Below are positions 1 to 12,261 of a DNA stretch of 64,000 nucleotides, one piece after another. This DNA is from Diplosphaera chodatii (lineage: Eukaryota > Chlorophyta > Trebouxiophyceae > Prasiolales > Stichococcaceae), in contig JAALGY010000032.1 of NCBI GenBank assembly GCA_032358165.1, forward strand, positions 3,782,001 to 3,846,000, read 5' to 3'. The notes beneath the pieces were generated by a model. The model saw nothing but the letters and a program-made list of their open reading frames with translations. It ran no database searches and was not told the DNA's origin. Each line of letters begins with the position of its first letter. Positions within the stretch are counted from its first letter, which is position 1. Position numbers and translations under genes: made by a program.

Positions 1-346
1 CGAAGTCGATCTTCTTGATGTCGATGCGGTCTGACAAATCCACGCCCAGATCCTTCAGCTCCTGTGGGCATCACAGCTGCCACTGAGGATCTGAGGTGTC
101 TTTGTTCGCCGTGGTGTGGGACACAGAGCTGGGGTCCCATGCATAAAATGTGCTGCTGCGCTCTGCAGTACATGTGCTAGTGCAGCGGCTGCGACCCACG
201 CACCCGGATGCAAAACGGAACGCGCACCGGTAGCGCAGGCAACAGCAACAGCGGTGCACATTGCAACATACCTCGATCAGCTCCACCACTCGGGTCGACC
301 TGTTCGGCAGGGAGTGGTACAGCGTCAGCTTTGGGGTCCGCGCCAT
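1..346 (-). CDS. Glutathione S-transferase (GST1), 5' part only
   Basis: Only the first two coding exons lie in the window: 346-272 and 61-1, and the gene runs off the left edge. Exon 1 encodes 25 residues beginning MARTPKLTLYHSLPNRS, the first strand and helix of a thioredoxin-fold GST N-terminal domain. It ends in GAG before a GTATGT donor. Exon 2 continues in phase 0 with ELKDLGVDLSDRID, which matches the ELGL-V segment after the first intron of the four GSTs at 35-45 kb. The intron position is the same as in those genes. It is therefore probably a dispersed member of the same family, expected to conjugate glutathione in the cytosol; its substrate cannot be inferred. It is divergent from the gene starting at 708, with 361 bases between. 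Confidence 0.85.
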
Positions 347-707
347 CTTGAATGTGGCTGCTGGGAAGCACATGCAAGGCCTTTCTGCAGCTGAGAGTGG
401 TGCGAACTGCGGGCGTGTCGGAGATCTGGCAGGGAGATCGACATCATCTAGCGCTCCAGGCGGCGCAGTCGCTGCAGGGCGGGCTCGCCACTTGCAGGCT
501 CCCGCTCGCTTGTCGAGGCATTGTTTTGGACACGAACGTGCCTTTTCACAGCTGTATCTTATCTTCAAGACCCTGACACAAATCTGCAGCGTCGCAGGGC
601 GGCGATCAAGTAGTATGCGGTGCTTGAGTCGGGACACAGCAGCGCCGGTATGACTTAGGTGCAGCTGGGCACGGGAGATGTCGGGCGCGGGAACCTACAC
701 CATATGG

Positions 708-2552
708 ATGCAGAGAAGCACGCTTGGCCTTCTGGCACTCTTGATATTGTCAGGCAAGCGGTGTTTCCCTGCCGAAGTAGCAGCGGCAGCGCTGCTTGGT
801 TGTTGGCGTGGACAGTCTATCCAAAGCATGGATGCTTACGATCCCGAGACACATTGATGACGCGATTCTTGGTACATCCGCACGCAGTACACGCTGGACA
901 ACCGCCAGGACCGGCAGCATGCACCGTTCGATGCGTGCACAGCCGAGATGGAAATGGTCAAGCTCACCTCTTGCCTACCTTTGGTGCAGGTCTGGCCAGC
1001 CAGGCAGCCGCTGCCACCTACTGGCCGAGGCAGTACCAGTGCGCGCCGTACCAGCCGCCGGCCTGCAAGGCAACGTTCCAGATCGGCAGCGAGGACAGGC
1101 TCAACTACACCGCGCCTTACGAGGTGCCGATTTGTGCGGCTGCTCGAGTCCGTTCCAGCTATGCTTGAAATACCAGAACCTAGATCCATTGTATTCACAA
1201 ACCTCTGGCAATGACGGTCGTGCCTGTGGTGGCTCACCCCATGCGCACAGTCTTTTGAGGAGCGTGATGTGGAGGTGTGCAGGAGGACTGTGGCAGCACA
1301 CATGAGTGCGCATCGCCCGACGTGCGCACCTCGACATACACCTACAACAACGGCTCCGGTAGCATTCAGGTGTGACATCGACTGCATCCTAGTCGTGCTG
1401 CCGCGCCTGCCATGCAGGTGATTGTCTGCCCAGCATTACCTACATGGGATACCTACATGGACTAGCGTTCAGACCTACGCTGATATGCATACGCCACTGT
1501 AGGTGGCGCCCTGGTTCTGCAGCGCAGCATCCATAGCGTACCCAGCGCGTGTGGCATCGGACACAGGGCTGCCGCCTGGCAAGCTGGAGGACCAAATGGC
1601 CGCCTGCGCCTTCGCCAACCTGCGCTTTGGGCTGCTGCTGGAGGACTGCAGGTGCGGATGCATTGCGCGTGTCCCTCAGCCTGACATCATGCCAGCCACA
1701 AGCTGCGTTTGCTGATGCTGCTTGAGACTGGCCACATCAAAACTGTCAGTTTGCCAGGAGGCGGTTTTGTCATGCCAGCAGCAGGCGAGCCACAGCATTT
1801 TGGTGCGCAGGGATGTGCAGCTGTGGACGTGTGACGACTGCCTGCGGGCGTACAAGGCGTGGCTGTGCGCCTCGCTGTTCCCGCGCTGCAATGGCGCTGG
1901 GCCAAATGACGGGGTCACCAAGCCCTGCATCGAGCTATGCTGGACCGTCAGCCGCAGGTGACACATACGCATTACCGTGAACAGCGGCTGGGTGGTGGCT
2001 TCGACAGCCATTCTCGAAGCTAGCATCCCAATCTTTTGGGCAGGGTTGCACCTGCATTCAGCACCTCGCTCGTAGGCCGCGGCATCACATGTCAGGTGCC
2101 ATGAAAGTGCGCCAATGAATGGGTGTGCGCCTGCAGATGTCCAGCAACGCAGGGAATCTACTGTCCAATCAATGGAGAGCGCGGGGACTACTCGGATGGG
2201 GGCGGGCCGCCTGATTGCCTGAACCCCGCGCAGCAGGCAACGCAGGTGATGCTGTTGTCTGGTGCTGCATTTTGACAGCTCGAACATCAGACTACGTACA
2301 CCCAGGTTTCTGCTAACATCATGCATTTTATACGGGCGCTGAAGTGAAGAACGTAGCAGATTGCCGGATGCTTGTGTGTGTGCAACGTCTGCAGAATGCA
2401 AGTGCTTCACCTCAAATGACGATGTCAAGTGCTTGCTGCAGGCCTTGGTGCCGCCAAATGTGGCGCCGCTGGCGGCACAGTTTGCGACCCCTGTGCCGCT
2501 GCTGAGCGAGCAGGATCAGGCAGATGCTCTTTCAAGTGCATCCAGCAGCTGA
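708..2552 (+). CDS. Mid1/FAM155-like Cys-rich secreted protein
   Basis: Exons 708-753, 990-1123, 1283-1369, 1503-1651, 1811-1957, 2137-2245 and 2442-2552 join in frame to about 260 residues. Exon 1 gives a signal peptide (MQRSTLGLLALLILSG). Intron 1 must use a GC donor (CAG|GCAAGC) to keep frame. The mature part is Cys-rich and includes CDDCLRAYKAWLCASLFPRC, CIELCW, then C-P and NGERGDYSDGGGPPDC. The spacing C-x2-C-x2-Y-x2-WLC-x6-RC resembles the Cys-rich domain shared by fungal Mid1 (a Ca2+-channel auxiliary) and animal FAM155/NLF-1 (NALCN auxiliary). By family, it would sit outside the membrane and partner a four-domain cation channel. The family call rests on this motif alone. The protein is short compared with fungal Mid1. 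Confidence 0.72.
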
Positions 2553-3070
2553 TGTGATGGCATTCACGTGACGTGTGTATACACCAATGCCAATGCCGAA
2601 GGTGTTCTTTCGTGTGGAACTTCGACTCCAGCGTGCAGCATTCGCGGCGCAATCATGTGGCATGTGGCATTTGTAAGTGATGTTGACCAGGCTGTAGCGT
2701 TGCAGCAGTCCCATGTCGAGAACCAACAGCAGTAGTTCCTTGCACCTGTCAGCTGCAAGGGTCGTCCTCGAACATGTTCTCTTCTGAATGATCACTCAGC
2801 CCGTCATGTAAATAAGGCGTGACACCCTTCTGGCGAGGTACTGCAGCACGACCGCCACGCACATCATCATACACCTGTTTGCAAGGCCGAAAACCTTGAC
2901 CCTGGTTGCCCAGAAGGCTGAGGCGCGTTAGGATTTGTTGCCCAAGTCTCTGGTCTCTGGTTTACACGCTACAAGGGTTGCAGGATCCGACTGCAAACCC
3001 GCGGGCTGATGACACCATAGGAAGGCCATCAGCGCTGGGCTGCCTCTGCCACCTGCTGCGGCCCTAAACC
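2553..3070. other. Convergent intergenic spacer
   Basis: This separates the 3' ends of the Mid1-like gene (+) and the coiled-coil protein gene (-). No coding exon is recognised. It holds a TGTAA at 2807-2811 and a telomere-like CCCTAAACCCT at 3062-3072, which overlaps the stop codon of the minus-strand gene. Confidence 0.6.
2807..2811 (+). terminator. Candidate TGTAA poly(A) signal of the Mid1-like gene
   Basis: TGTAA is the usual polyadenylation element of chlorophyte algae. This copy lies 255 bases after the stop at 2552, in an AT-richer patch. Confidence 0.4.
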
Positions 3071-6000
3071 CTAGACCCCCCGCAGGGTGCCCATGCCGGC
3101 GCCCAGGACCTGCAGCGCCTGCGCGATGCCGGCGTCCTTCGCCTGCATCTGCAGGCGTGCACCAAAGCGCAGCGGTCATCACGCTGCAGGCGGCGACAGT
3201 GTGCGACGGTGACCGCATGGCTGACGCCCGCGACCTCAGCATGGCAAGGCATGCTGCCACAGCAGCAGCGACCTCCGGGGCAGATGCGGCAGAGTCTGGC
3301 ATGCACGCGGGCACAGCTCTGCACACAACTGCTTACTTGCAAGCCCTGCAGCGACTCGGGAAGTGCACGGGCAGGCAAGCAGGCGCACCCGCGCCCTGAG
3401 GGACTCTAGCTCTGCACGCACGGCGCCAGCATCCGCCTCCGCACGGCGCTGCGCCGCCTCCGCTGCCCGCGCCGCGCCACGTGCTGCTTCCAGCTGCCGC
3501 CGCCCATCTGCCGCCGCCGCCCGCTCGGAGTCCAGCAGCCGCTGCAGGGTGTCCGCCCTGGATTCTGCGGCTGCCGTCGCCGCCTGCGCCCCCGCCAGCT
3601 GGCCCTCCCGCGCCGTGGCATCCGCAGCAGCGGCCTCGACAGCCTGTTATGTGCAGCGCACGACCAGTATTATCGAGCAGGCGGCTCTGTTGGTTGTCGT
3701 GTACAACGACCCAGCCGCTTGCAGCCCAGACACCCTGCCTGTACACTGGCTGCTGGCCCTTGCCGTTGGGACAGTGCAGTGTAGACGGTGCCTCGAGAGC
3801 AACCGGCGTCAGAGTGGCGAGTGCAGCTTTCAGGAGCACAGATGCTCAGCTTGCACCCAGCCATTGAGCGTCTGAAAGCTGAGGCCGCCCTGCACCGCCC
3901 ACGAAGCTCGGATGCCTTGCAGATGGGCACCTGGCTCGACAGCAACCGCAGCTCGTGCTTCAGGATGGCCTCCATGACACGGTGCCGCGCCAGCCGGTCC
4001 TCGTACTTCGCCTGCAGTCGGGGCTGCTCACCGTCGATGACTGGTCCAGTGATAGTGCACTGCTGCTGATGACGCGCAGCAGCACATTGAGCTGCGGCCA
4101 CAGCTGCGTGGCTTATTTGGCAGGCTGCAGCGGTGTGAACAGCCGCCTGCTTGGTGACAAGAAGTGCTTGTGGACACCATGCAGCAAGGCACGTCAATGT
4201 TCGTGCCAGGAGCTCGAAAGGTCGGAGCTGGCAGCGAGCAGGAACAGCGTGCACTTGCAAGGCCCTGCCCCCTGCAGGGATGCGTGACTCTCGACAGGAT
4301 GGGGGCATGTTCGCCAGCTGAAGGGAAGCCCCTTATTTTGCACCTGCATTTCTGCGACGCTGCGGGGGCTGGCTGCTGCTGCCCCGCCCTGGCTGTCCTG
4401 CGCAGCGCAGCCGGGCACGCCGTCTCAGAGGGGTGGGACGCGCAGAAGACCAGCAACACTGATGCAGCCTAGCACGCTCACAAACCCCTGGGTCACCGGG
4501 TGGCACGCCGCCCCAAGCGGCCTCTGGTACGTGAGGCAACACGGTGTATGCTCCGCCTCCTGAACAGGGACCATCCGTGTGGCCGGCTTTATATCCATCA
4601 CACCTGCAGCGGATCTGGCGCCGCTGACGGTGGCGTGGGACGTCCCAGCAGCAGCTGCAGGGCTGCCGCCTGGAGGGCGCTGCTGGCTGCGGGGGCACCT
4701 TGCACTGTCCCCGCCGCCGCCGCCGTTGCCTGGTGCGGAGTGTCTGGCGGCCCGTCCAGCAGGCCCAGCCTCGGGACGCCAGGGGCGGAGCTGCTGCCAC
4801 CGCGGCCACCGCGCCCGCCCCAGCCTGCTGCAGGGGCGGCGCCGGGAGCGGGTGTCAGCGCGCCGCCGCTTCCTGCTGCCGCCGTGGCCGGCGCTGCCGG
4901 AGAACTGGCGGCCGGCGGCAGCTGATGCGCCGCAGCAGCGACACCGCCTACTGTTTCCACCCCGCCGGGCCTACGTCCTCTGCCCGGGCTTGTGCCTGCA
5001 GGAGGCGCCGCCGTCGCGGTCGCGGTGTCGGGCATGGCGCCCCGCGAGCCGCGCAGCAGCTGCAGCAGCATGACCGCCTGCGCCGTTGAGGGCGACGGCG
5101 ACGGAGCGGTTGCAGCGATGAGCGGCTTCGCCGCCGCCGCCGCCTCTGCTGCTGAGAGCGGCGTGCCGGTCGTGGCTGAAGCGCCGCCGGCTGCCGCCGC
5201 TGCCGCCGCACCAACGGGGGGCTCTGCTGCTGCAGCACCTGGTACAGCTGGCATGCTCGGCGGGTCTGGACCGTCCTCCGGTTCAGCCGCGCCGCAGCTG
5301 TGGCCGCCGTCCGAGGCGCAGTCCTCATGCTCGTAAAGGCCATCCATGCTGTCTGCATGTGCACTGGGCAAGTGTGAGCCGAAGTTCTGCACTCTGGTCG
5401 CTTTTGCTGGCATGTCGCTCTGCTAACGACACTGCGGCCAGTCAGCTGTCTGGCAAGCATGCAGCATGCATTGAGATGCCAGGCACCCATCAGGATGTCA
5501 GGTTTACCTTCTGGCGACATCGACTTGGCTGACGTACTCGGCGGCAGCCGGGCACCAGGGCGTCGCTTGGGTGCAGGTCCCTACAGGGGAATGCTCAGAA
5601 CACTCAGGTTCCACACCTTCGTGGAACCTCATGTTTGCAGGATCGCACAGGGATGTGGTTCAGTCCAAGATGTCAGGCGCTTGCAATGCCTAGAACTTCA
5701 TGTGACAAGTGCGCTGCGCCTACCACACATTCCCAGGCACCTGCATGCCTGCATGATCAATTGTGAGGCCGTACCTCGGCATCGCCGCCGCCACCCTTGC
5801 GCTTGGCGGCAGCCGCCGCTGCCAACCCGCGGGTCGTCCGACCGGGGGCGCCGCTCGCAACCCCGCCTTGCCCGTGGGACAGTTTCCTGCCCCTCCCTTT
5901 GCCACCGCCGCCGCCGCCGCCGCCGCCGCCACGGCCCCTGCTCTTGGCGGCACCACTGCTGCGGCCCCGCCCAGACGAGCTCGGTACGCCCCTGGCGCCC

Positions 6001-6956
6001 AGGCCGCGCCGCCCCCGACCCTGCCGAGGCGAGCTGCTTCTGCCCCTGCCGATCGCCGCATGCGGCGGTGCTGCTGCCCCGCCATCGCCGCGATCTGCAG
6101 GCCTTGCATTGCCGTCTGCCACACCCGCCGCTGCAGGCGGCGCATGCAGCCGCTGCGCTGCTGCGTTGGAGGGCCTCGGCGAGCCGGCGGCTGCATCGGC
6201 GCCGCTCTGGGGTCCCGCCACCCCAGCGGCCGCCAGCTCAGCAAGGGCACGCTGCCGCGGCCCCCTGCGGGCCACTGCAGCAGCCGGCGGCGGCGGACTG
6301 CCCTGGCCTGCTGCTCCCGTGGTCCCGAGGGCTGGCCGGCGGTCCTGCGCCGCGGCTGCGGCCCAGGGCTGCGGAGACGGGGCGCCCGACGCCAGCAGCG
6401 CCTCGAGGCGCTGCAGGGGGGCCGGCTGCGCAGCCGCCATGCCCGCCGGCTGCGCTGCACCCGCAGCCTTGGAGAGTGACGGCGGCGGCGCCGCTGCAGC
6501 GTCGTCGCCTGGTGGCGGCGGGGCTGGCGGTGATCCCGGCGGCGAGGCCTGCAGCACTGATGTGGGCTGCGTGCCCGGCGGGCGCAGCATCCCCCGCAGC
6601 CTGGCAAGCAGGTGCATGTGCAGCGAGTCTATCGAGGGTGCTGCCGTCAATGGCTGCTGCTGCTGCTGCTGCAGCTGCTGCTGCGCGCCGAGGGCTGCGT
6701 TGAGGCCTCCAGGCTGCTGGGGCTGCAGAGCGGCGGCCTGCTGCCCAGCCGCTGCGGGAGCCGGCAGCGGGTGCTGCGGCGTTGCGTGTGTCGCAGGCGG
6801 CGTGGGCAGTGGCGCACCAGCCTGCTGGGCCGCCCCGCATGCGTCCGCCGCGGCTGACTCCCCCTGCTGCTCGTGCGGCGCCTGCCGCTGCGCTGGTGAT
6901 GTCGCAGCTGCTGCCTCAGCCGCCTGGCGCCTCTTCCTGCCCTTGGCTGTTTCCAT
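3071..6956 (-). CDS. Ala/Pro/Gly-rich basic protein with C-terminal coiled coil, unknown function
   Basis: Exons (minus) 6956-5775, 5580-5508, 5352-4604, 4397-4344, 4011-3931, 3643-3389 and 3148-3071 join in consistent phase to about 823 residues. It starts METAKGRKRRQAAEAAAATS and ends GAGMGTLRGV. Residues 1-394 are low complexity: a Gln tract from a CTG repeat (about 6653-6675), Pro-rich stretches, and a basic RGRGG/poly-Gly/KGRGRK segment from a CCG repeat near 5905-5935 that looks like RGG or AT-hook-type nucleic-acid binding. The last 140 residues (KYEDRLARHRVMEAILKHEL, then long Ala/Glu/Arg heptads) form a coiled coil. I do not recognise the family. A nuclear or nucleic-acid-binding scaffold is inference. 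The long reading frames on the opposite strand here are GC-driven shadows. Confidence 0.72.
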
Positions 6957-7267
6957 GCCGGCCTGCGGTCAGGAGCATGATCATGTTGACTATCGGCGTC
7001 CCTCACAGCATGCACCGCACCTGTATCGCAGTGAAATATGAAGCATTTTCCACCATGTTACATCTGTCGTGAGCACTTCGAGCTGAATGTCAAGGAAGGT
7101 GCAGTGCATGACCACTTGCATACCCCGGACAGCGTGGCCGCCAATTGTGTACCTGCTGCAGCATGCACAGCAACTGGCATGTCCAGCGGAAGCGCACACC
7201 ATGCCTGCTGCTCTACATAACCCTGGACTCATCTGCGGCGCCTGTGAGGTCGTTCCAAGACCAAGGC

Positions 7268-7954
7268 CTACATCATTTTACATACAGTGTTCTTGCTAGG
7301 ACCGGCCAGCTGCACCTGTTGGCGCAGCGCTGAGACGAAGTGCGAGGGGCGGCCGGGGAGTTTGCCGAGCGCCACCAGCTCGGCACGGGCTTCGGCCTCG
7401 CTGAGGGATGACACGGGGCGGCCATCCTACACGACATGAGTCAGACGCGTCAGTGCGTCAGCCGGCGGTGCCCTCTTTTACAAGCCCCTGAGCTGCCAGT
7501 GCTGCCGACCTGATGCAATGGGATATGTTGTGTGGACCACACCTTCTGCCCTACACATCCAAGCTCACGGCAGCGGAGTGCAATCGGTGTTTCCGTGACG
7601 CACCTTCAGCTTGTGGTATGACGGCTGCAGCACGCCAAGCGCCACGCTGCGGGGCCGCGACCGCCAATCGCCGCCGCGCCGGTGAGGATGGGGGCCGACG
7701 GTGTTTGCAGTGCCATGCAGCTGGGGCGCCACAGCGGTGCCGCCACTGTTCCCAGTGGCACCAGTACCATCTGCGACACCAGCTGCGTGGACGCAATATG
7801 CGTGGGTCGGGCTGCTACTGGCCGACGCGGCTTGTGAGCGTGAACCGGCTGCACCTCCGCCAGTTGCTGCACGAATGTGCAGCGCTGGACTGCCTGTGCG
7901 CTGGCGCATTTCCAGCTCACAATCTGGCGCCAGCACCAGCTGGCTGTATGGCAA
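7268..7954 (-). CDS. Possible two-exon gene fragment, unknown product
   Basis: Two exons join in phase 0: one ending at 7604 (AAG|GTGCGT) that can start at an ATG at 7954, and 7436-7268 ending in TAG. The second exon encodes DGRPVSSLSEAEARAELVAL, then GKLPGRPSHFVSALRQQ, which looks like real protein (an acidic helix followed by a Pro/Arg linker). The first exon is Ser/Gly/Ala-rich and its 5' limit is unclear. It could be an independent short gene or distant 3' exons of the HPP gene upstream, which would need an intron of more than 1.3 kb, far longer than others here. No family is recognised. Confidence 0.3.
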
Positions 7955-9272
7955 GCCGTACGATCGACCCTTGCATCAAAGCATCAAGTCATTACGGCGT
8001 ACAGACGCTCGGCGCTTCACGCGCAGCATCGGAATGACCTTTGTGCATCCCCAGGGATGATGCCAAGCTGAGGGTCTTTAAGACGATTGCAATTGCCGAC
8101 GCAGGTTCTCGTGAGGCCTGTCAAATGGCCCAAACCACATTAACAATCTTGCTAAAACTGCAGATTATTGCTGCGACACACGTGCTCGACGGACGTATGC
8201 AGTGTTTGAGTGTCATGTCGCCACATGTCCTCCTTGTCATTGATACACCACCTCTCGAAGAAAATACAGACAATGTAAAGTGAGCATGCGGCCAATTCAA
8301 TCCAATCACGCGTAGCGTCGGAGCACTTTGACGAAGCCAACAAGGGGCTTAGCCAGGCTGACTAACCCTGCAAACTCAGCACAGTCTCCAGCACATGGGA
8401 TCTCGCTTGTATGCATGCATATGCAGTGCAGCCAAATGAATGAAGTCTTCCTCACTGATTGCACACAGCTGCACCCTGTGGTGCCAGCTGCAATTCACAG
8501 TCAGCTGTGGCTGCTCTGCGGCACGCACACATTGCCATAAACAAATTAAAACCACCAGCTGCAGCATGCATGCAGGAACGAATCAGATGTAGCATCAAGC
8601 CGAAGGGACACATGCGCTTGTTCAATCCTCGAACACCAGTTGCGTCACTGACGATCATGCCAGAGCGCATTGCGGCATGAGTTTGCGAGTCCCATCTGGG
8701 AGTTGCTGAGAATTCTCATGTCATAGCTGCTGCCCCTAACGCCCTAATAGCCTGGGAAAATATCTAAGTTAGGCTGGATAGCATCCCTGCTCTGGAACGT
8801 CAGCTTGCCACGCCCGTTGTACCCCTCGTAAGGCTATGTCGCTGAAACCAGCAAGTGAAACAAGCACACGGACACAATGCTGTTATTGCTAACAACTTCT
8901 ATCAGATGTTGCGTAGCCACTCCTTCATGCCTTCGCTTCATGCTCCATGTCTGCGGCCGCGTGCTGGGGCTTCAGGCATTCGCTACTCAACCAACGCAGC
9001 TGCACAGCGCCACCTCGGTCAAAGTCCACCAAAGAAGTTGTCCGCTCCCCACCTGCGGTGGCAGCCGACACCTCGTTGTCAGATGCACAGCAAGGGCCTG
9101 CTGCCGGTCGGCAAACTGGCTGAGACATGGCAAGTCGCGGGTCACAAGCTTCATGTACAGGCCGCAGCGGCCGTCTGCAACCCAGCGCATGTTGCACGTG
9201 GCAAGACCTGTTGTCAAGCATGTGGAGGTCACAGCAGTTGGGTTTAGGCTTTTAAACCCTGCGCCGCCGCAC
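7955..9272. other. Spacer without a recognised gene
   Basis: About 1.3 kb between the weak gene at 7268-7954 and the HPP gene, with an AT-richer centre (about 8080-8850). One minus-strand frame reads on from the last HPP exon to 8987, but that stretch is Cys-rich and unlike the family, so it is probably 3' untranslated or intronic. Confidence 0.5.
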
Positions 9273-11764
9273 CAGAAGGTGGGGTACCGGCCCCCGGGGG
9301 CGATGAGGTTCATGAGCAGCGCGATGATGAGCATGCCCAGGCTGCCGATCGTGACGGCGGGCACGCCGATCCAGGAGGCCCATCGCCCGTGCGGCACCTG
9401 CGACGCCAGCAGCAGCGCAGTCGCGCCGCCTGCAAGGTGGGCACAGCGCCAGGTCATGCACGAGCATCATCCTGAAGCCTGTCTTGGCGAAGGGGCAGGT
9501 TAACACTTGCGGTTCTTAGGCAGCAGTGCTTGGGCTTTGGAAGTGAGACGCCTTGGATTGCACAACGCATGTGGCCAGCATATCCCAGCAGTGAGCGCGG
9601 TCATGAGGCGCCTCTTCTCATGGCGCTCACATCCGCCAGCACCAGGCTCGTATCGCACTCAATATGTGACGAGCGCCATGGGTGGTGTACCATCGTTGAC
9701 CCTAAACCTGGACCCACCTGGCGGGTGCACGGTGCGCGTGATCTGCATCGCCAGCACGGAGAGGCCGACGCCGACCGGGGCCGCCACCCAGTTGACGCTG
9801 TCCGGGAATATGTTGCGGCAGGCGCAGCCCACCACCGCCGACACAAACTGCCCGCCTGCACGGTGGCGACGACTTGATGAAGATGCTGCTTTGAAGCGGA
9901 GCAGTGCAGAGGCGCTGTGTCTGGTACGCTGCACGGGTGTAAGGTAGACAGGCAGGGGCACCGAGTGAATCTACAATATGACTGTATGTTAGAGAGCCGT
10001 GCTGACCACAGCAATCAGTGAGGCTGCAGCATCACAGCATCGAGAGTCACCTACGAAGTTGCGGGGCTGGCTGAGCTTCGACTCCGGCACCGCAAACAGC
10101 AGCACCGCTGACGCGCCGAAGGACGGAATCAGGATCTTCATGTCGATGGAGGGGTCTGTGGCCCTGTGGAAGGGTGCACACAACCTTGTCAGCAGACGTC
10201 AGCAAACAAGTGTGCCAAAACACATATTGGCAGCCTTGGCGCTGATGCGAAAAGCGCAAAACCTAGCTGCCTTGCTGGAGATGAACAAATCAATAAGGCA
10301 CTGTCCCGATGCGCACTCTTCACTACCAATATGCACAAAGCATCACCTGTCGATGCCGGCAATCCACAGGATGCTGAGGAAAGCGCCGAAGGGCATGACC
10401 AGCAGGCCCCACCACTTCTGAGGGCGCGGATGGGCGGTGTCAAGTCCCTGCAGCATGCATATCACACCAGATTTGTCAATCAAGTGCTGTCGGATGCTGA
10501 GAGCATAGTGCCGAGCAATGCGTGGGCTTCCCTGCAGATCCCATGGCAGTAAAGCCGGGCAATCCCTGTGAGGCTGTCAGTTGCCATGACTCCCAGCTCC
10601 AGTGCTGTCACTGTCGCCGCAGGGGTGCGAAACAAGGGGTGATGTTCAGATGCAAGTTGAGACGGAAGCAGTCACCCCGCGCCACTGCCGCAGCAGCTTC
10701 CTCAGCAGCCCGTACGCCCCCCGCGCCGGCTGCACCACCGCCTTCTCGACCAGCGGCCCGTGGTTCGGCCTCTGCGCTTCCAGGTCTGCCTCGGAGATCT
10801 GCGGCAACGCCAGTGACCCAGTGTCACATGCACCATCTCATCCCTGTCTATTCTGCCAAACCCCGTTGCTGCCGCCTCGCATGTGGGCACAGAGCACCTG
10901 ATGCATAGGCGCTGCTCATTCGGTCGGCAACGTGCAAATCGTGGCAGCTTGTGTGTGCACACTGCACTGTGTGTCCACTTCTGCAGACAGATGTGGACCG
11001 ATGTAGACGCACCCCGGCGTTGTCCTGCAGCGGCCCGCCCTGCCCCGGCAGCGAGTACCCCCGCATCAGCCCCCCAGCCTCCACGTCGGCCCAGCCGTTG
11101 GGCGCCGCCACGCCGGCGAACTGCTTGCCGCCGCGGGCGCTGCCGTCCGCCTGCACCGCAATGTTGCCGCCGCGCACGCTGCCGTTGGCGAGGCGCGACC
11201 CGCCGTGGACACTCCTGCATGTCCGAAGCAAAACAACTCAACACCAACGCCCAACTCACGCGCAGTCACGCCGTGAAGTGGCAGGACAGTGGGCCAAGAA
11301 GTGCGATATGCAACACCTCCAGCCCATTCTGCAGCCCCACAGATGCAGCCCGCCTGAGACGGTGCTCGAGGGGCGCACCTGTCGCCGGCATAGGCGTTGC
11401 CGCTGTGCCGCGACCCGCTGTAGGCGGAGCCGCCGTGGCGGGAGCCCTGGCGCGACCCCGAGGCCGAGGAGCCGCCGTGCACCGAGCCCTCGTCGGGGCG
11501 CCCGCCCTCCCGGTTGCCCGCATTCCACCGCAGTTGCTCCTGCAGGCGTCATGCGGTGCTGATCCTGGTGGGCGCGCATCGGGTCACGTGCAGCTGTAGC
11601 CGTGGCGGTTTGCGGCCAGCAGAAGGCTGGCCATGGAACGTTCTGTGGCAGGCGGTGATGAGATTCAGATTCACAATTTGCTATGTGTGGCGCACCAGGC
11701 TGCCCATGCGGAGCCAGGGCTGGTGCGGGGCCGGCGGCACCCCGTGCAGACCCGCGCTGTCCAT
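9273..11764 (-). CDS. HPP-family integral membrane protein
   Basis: Exons (minus) 11764-11696, 11539-11379, 11214-11013, 10798-10676, 10447-10347, 10163-10051, 9855-9718 and 9429 to about 9273 give roughly 354 residues. The N-terminal 180 residues are soluble, rich in Ser/Gly with repeated SVHGGS-type motifs. The HPP domain follows: KWWGLLVMPFGAFLSILWIA, SFGASAVLLFAVPESKLSQP, the signature ITRTVHPPGGATALLLASQ, then a last helix ending RYPTFW. About four membrane helices are predicted. HPP proteins of cyanobacteria and plant chloroplasts are reported to carry nitrite, so a plastid envelope transporter is plausible, though no clear transit peptide is visible. The final exon is unresolved: after YPTFW a donor (TTCTG|GTGCGG) is likely and the true stop was not located. 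Confidence 0.88.
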
Positions 11765-12261
11765 TCTGCATTCCGGATTGCAACCAGGTGAGTATAAAAG
11801 AGCACAGGACGCAGAGCTGCAGGTGATCGCCAAGGCGCTGCTGCGTGATGTGTGCCGTGGCTAGTTGTCATGGTTGGATTGGGCCAGGGTAGACTTGAGT
11901 AGCTCGGCGGCGCAGCCCATTACGGAGACACCTGCGGTCACCTTTGCACGTCTGCGTCGCCAGCTGCTTGCCTGAATGGCGTATCAGGCGCATGCTGGCC
12001 GGCGGACATTGCTGCACCTAGAGCCTTAGCTTACGAATCAGTCAGACTGTCTGACGACCAGCTTGCATGTGCTGACAACAACCTTACGGCCACCCAATCA
12101 GCCAGGCTCTCACAGCGTGAAGCATGGCTGAACTGCAAAGCTTATCTGCCATGGACAGGTACAAAATTGCGGCCAGCTCAGGCGCAGCTGAGGCACGGAC
12201 CGCACGTGTTGGGAAATTTGACAACAGGGTGGCCTGACAGCGTGCAGCAAGTACAGGCATG
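11765..12261. other. Spacer between HPP and prolyl oligopeptidase genes
   Basis: This is 497 bases holding the promoter side of the HPP gene and the 3' side of the peptidase gene, both on the minus strand. No further coding exon or recognisable element was seen. Confidence 0.5.

Noticed and set aside
71..637. 188-codon minus-strand frame over GST1
   Set aside because: Only its internal segment from the ATG at 346 to 272 is coding. The rest reads through promoter and intron.
5459..7041. Two 414-codon plus-strand open frames
   Set aside because: They lie antisense to the Ala/Pro/Gly-rich exons, have Cys/Arg-rich composition, and arise from GC-rich triplet repeats.
8987..9457. Extension of the last HPP exon to a stop at 8987
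   Set aside because: Sequence after YPTFW is Cys/Thr-rich, unlike HPP C-termini, and a donor site occurs right there.
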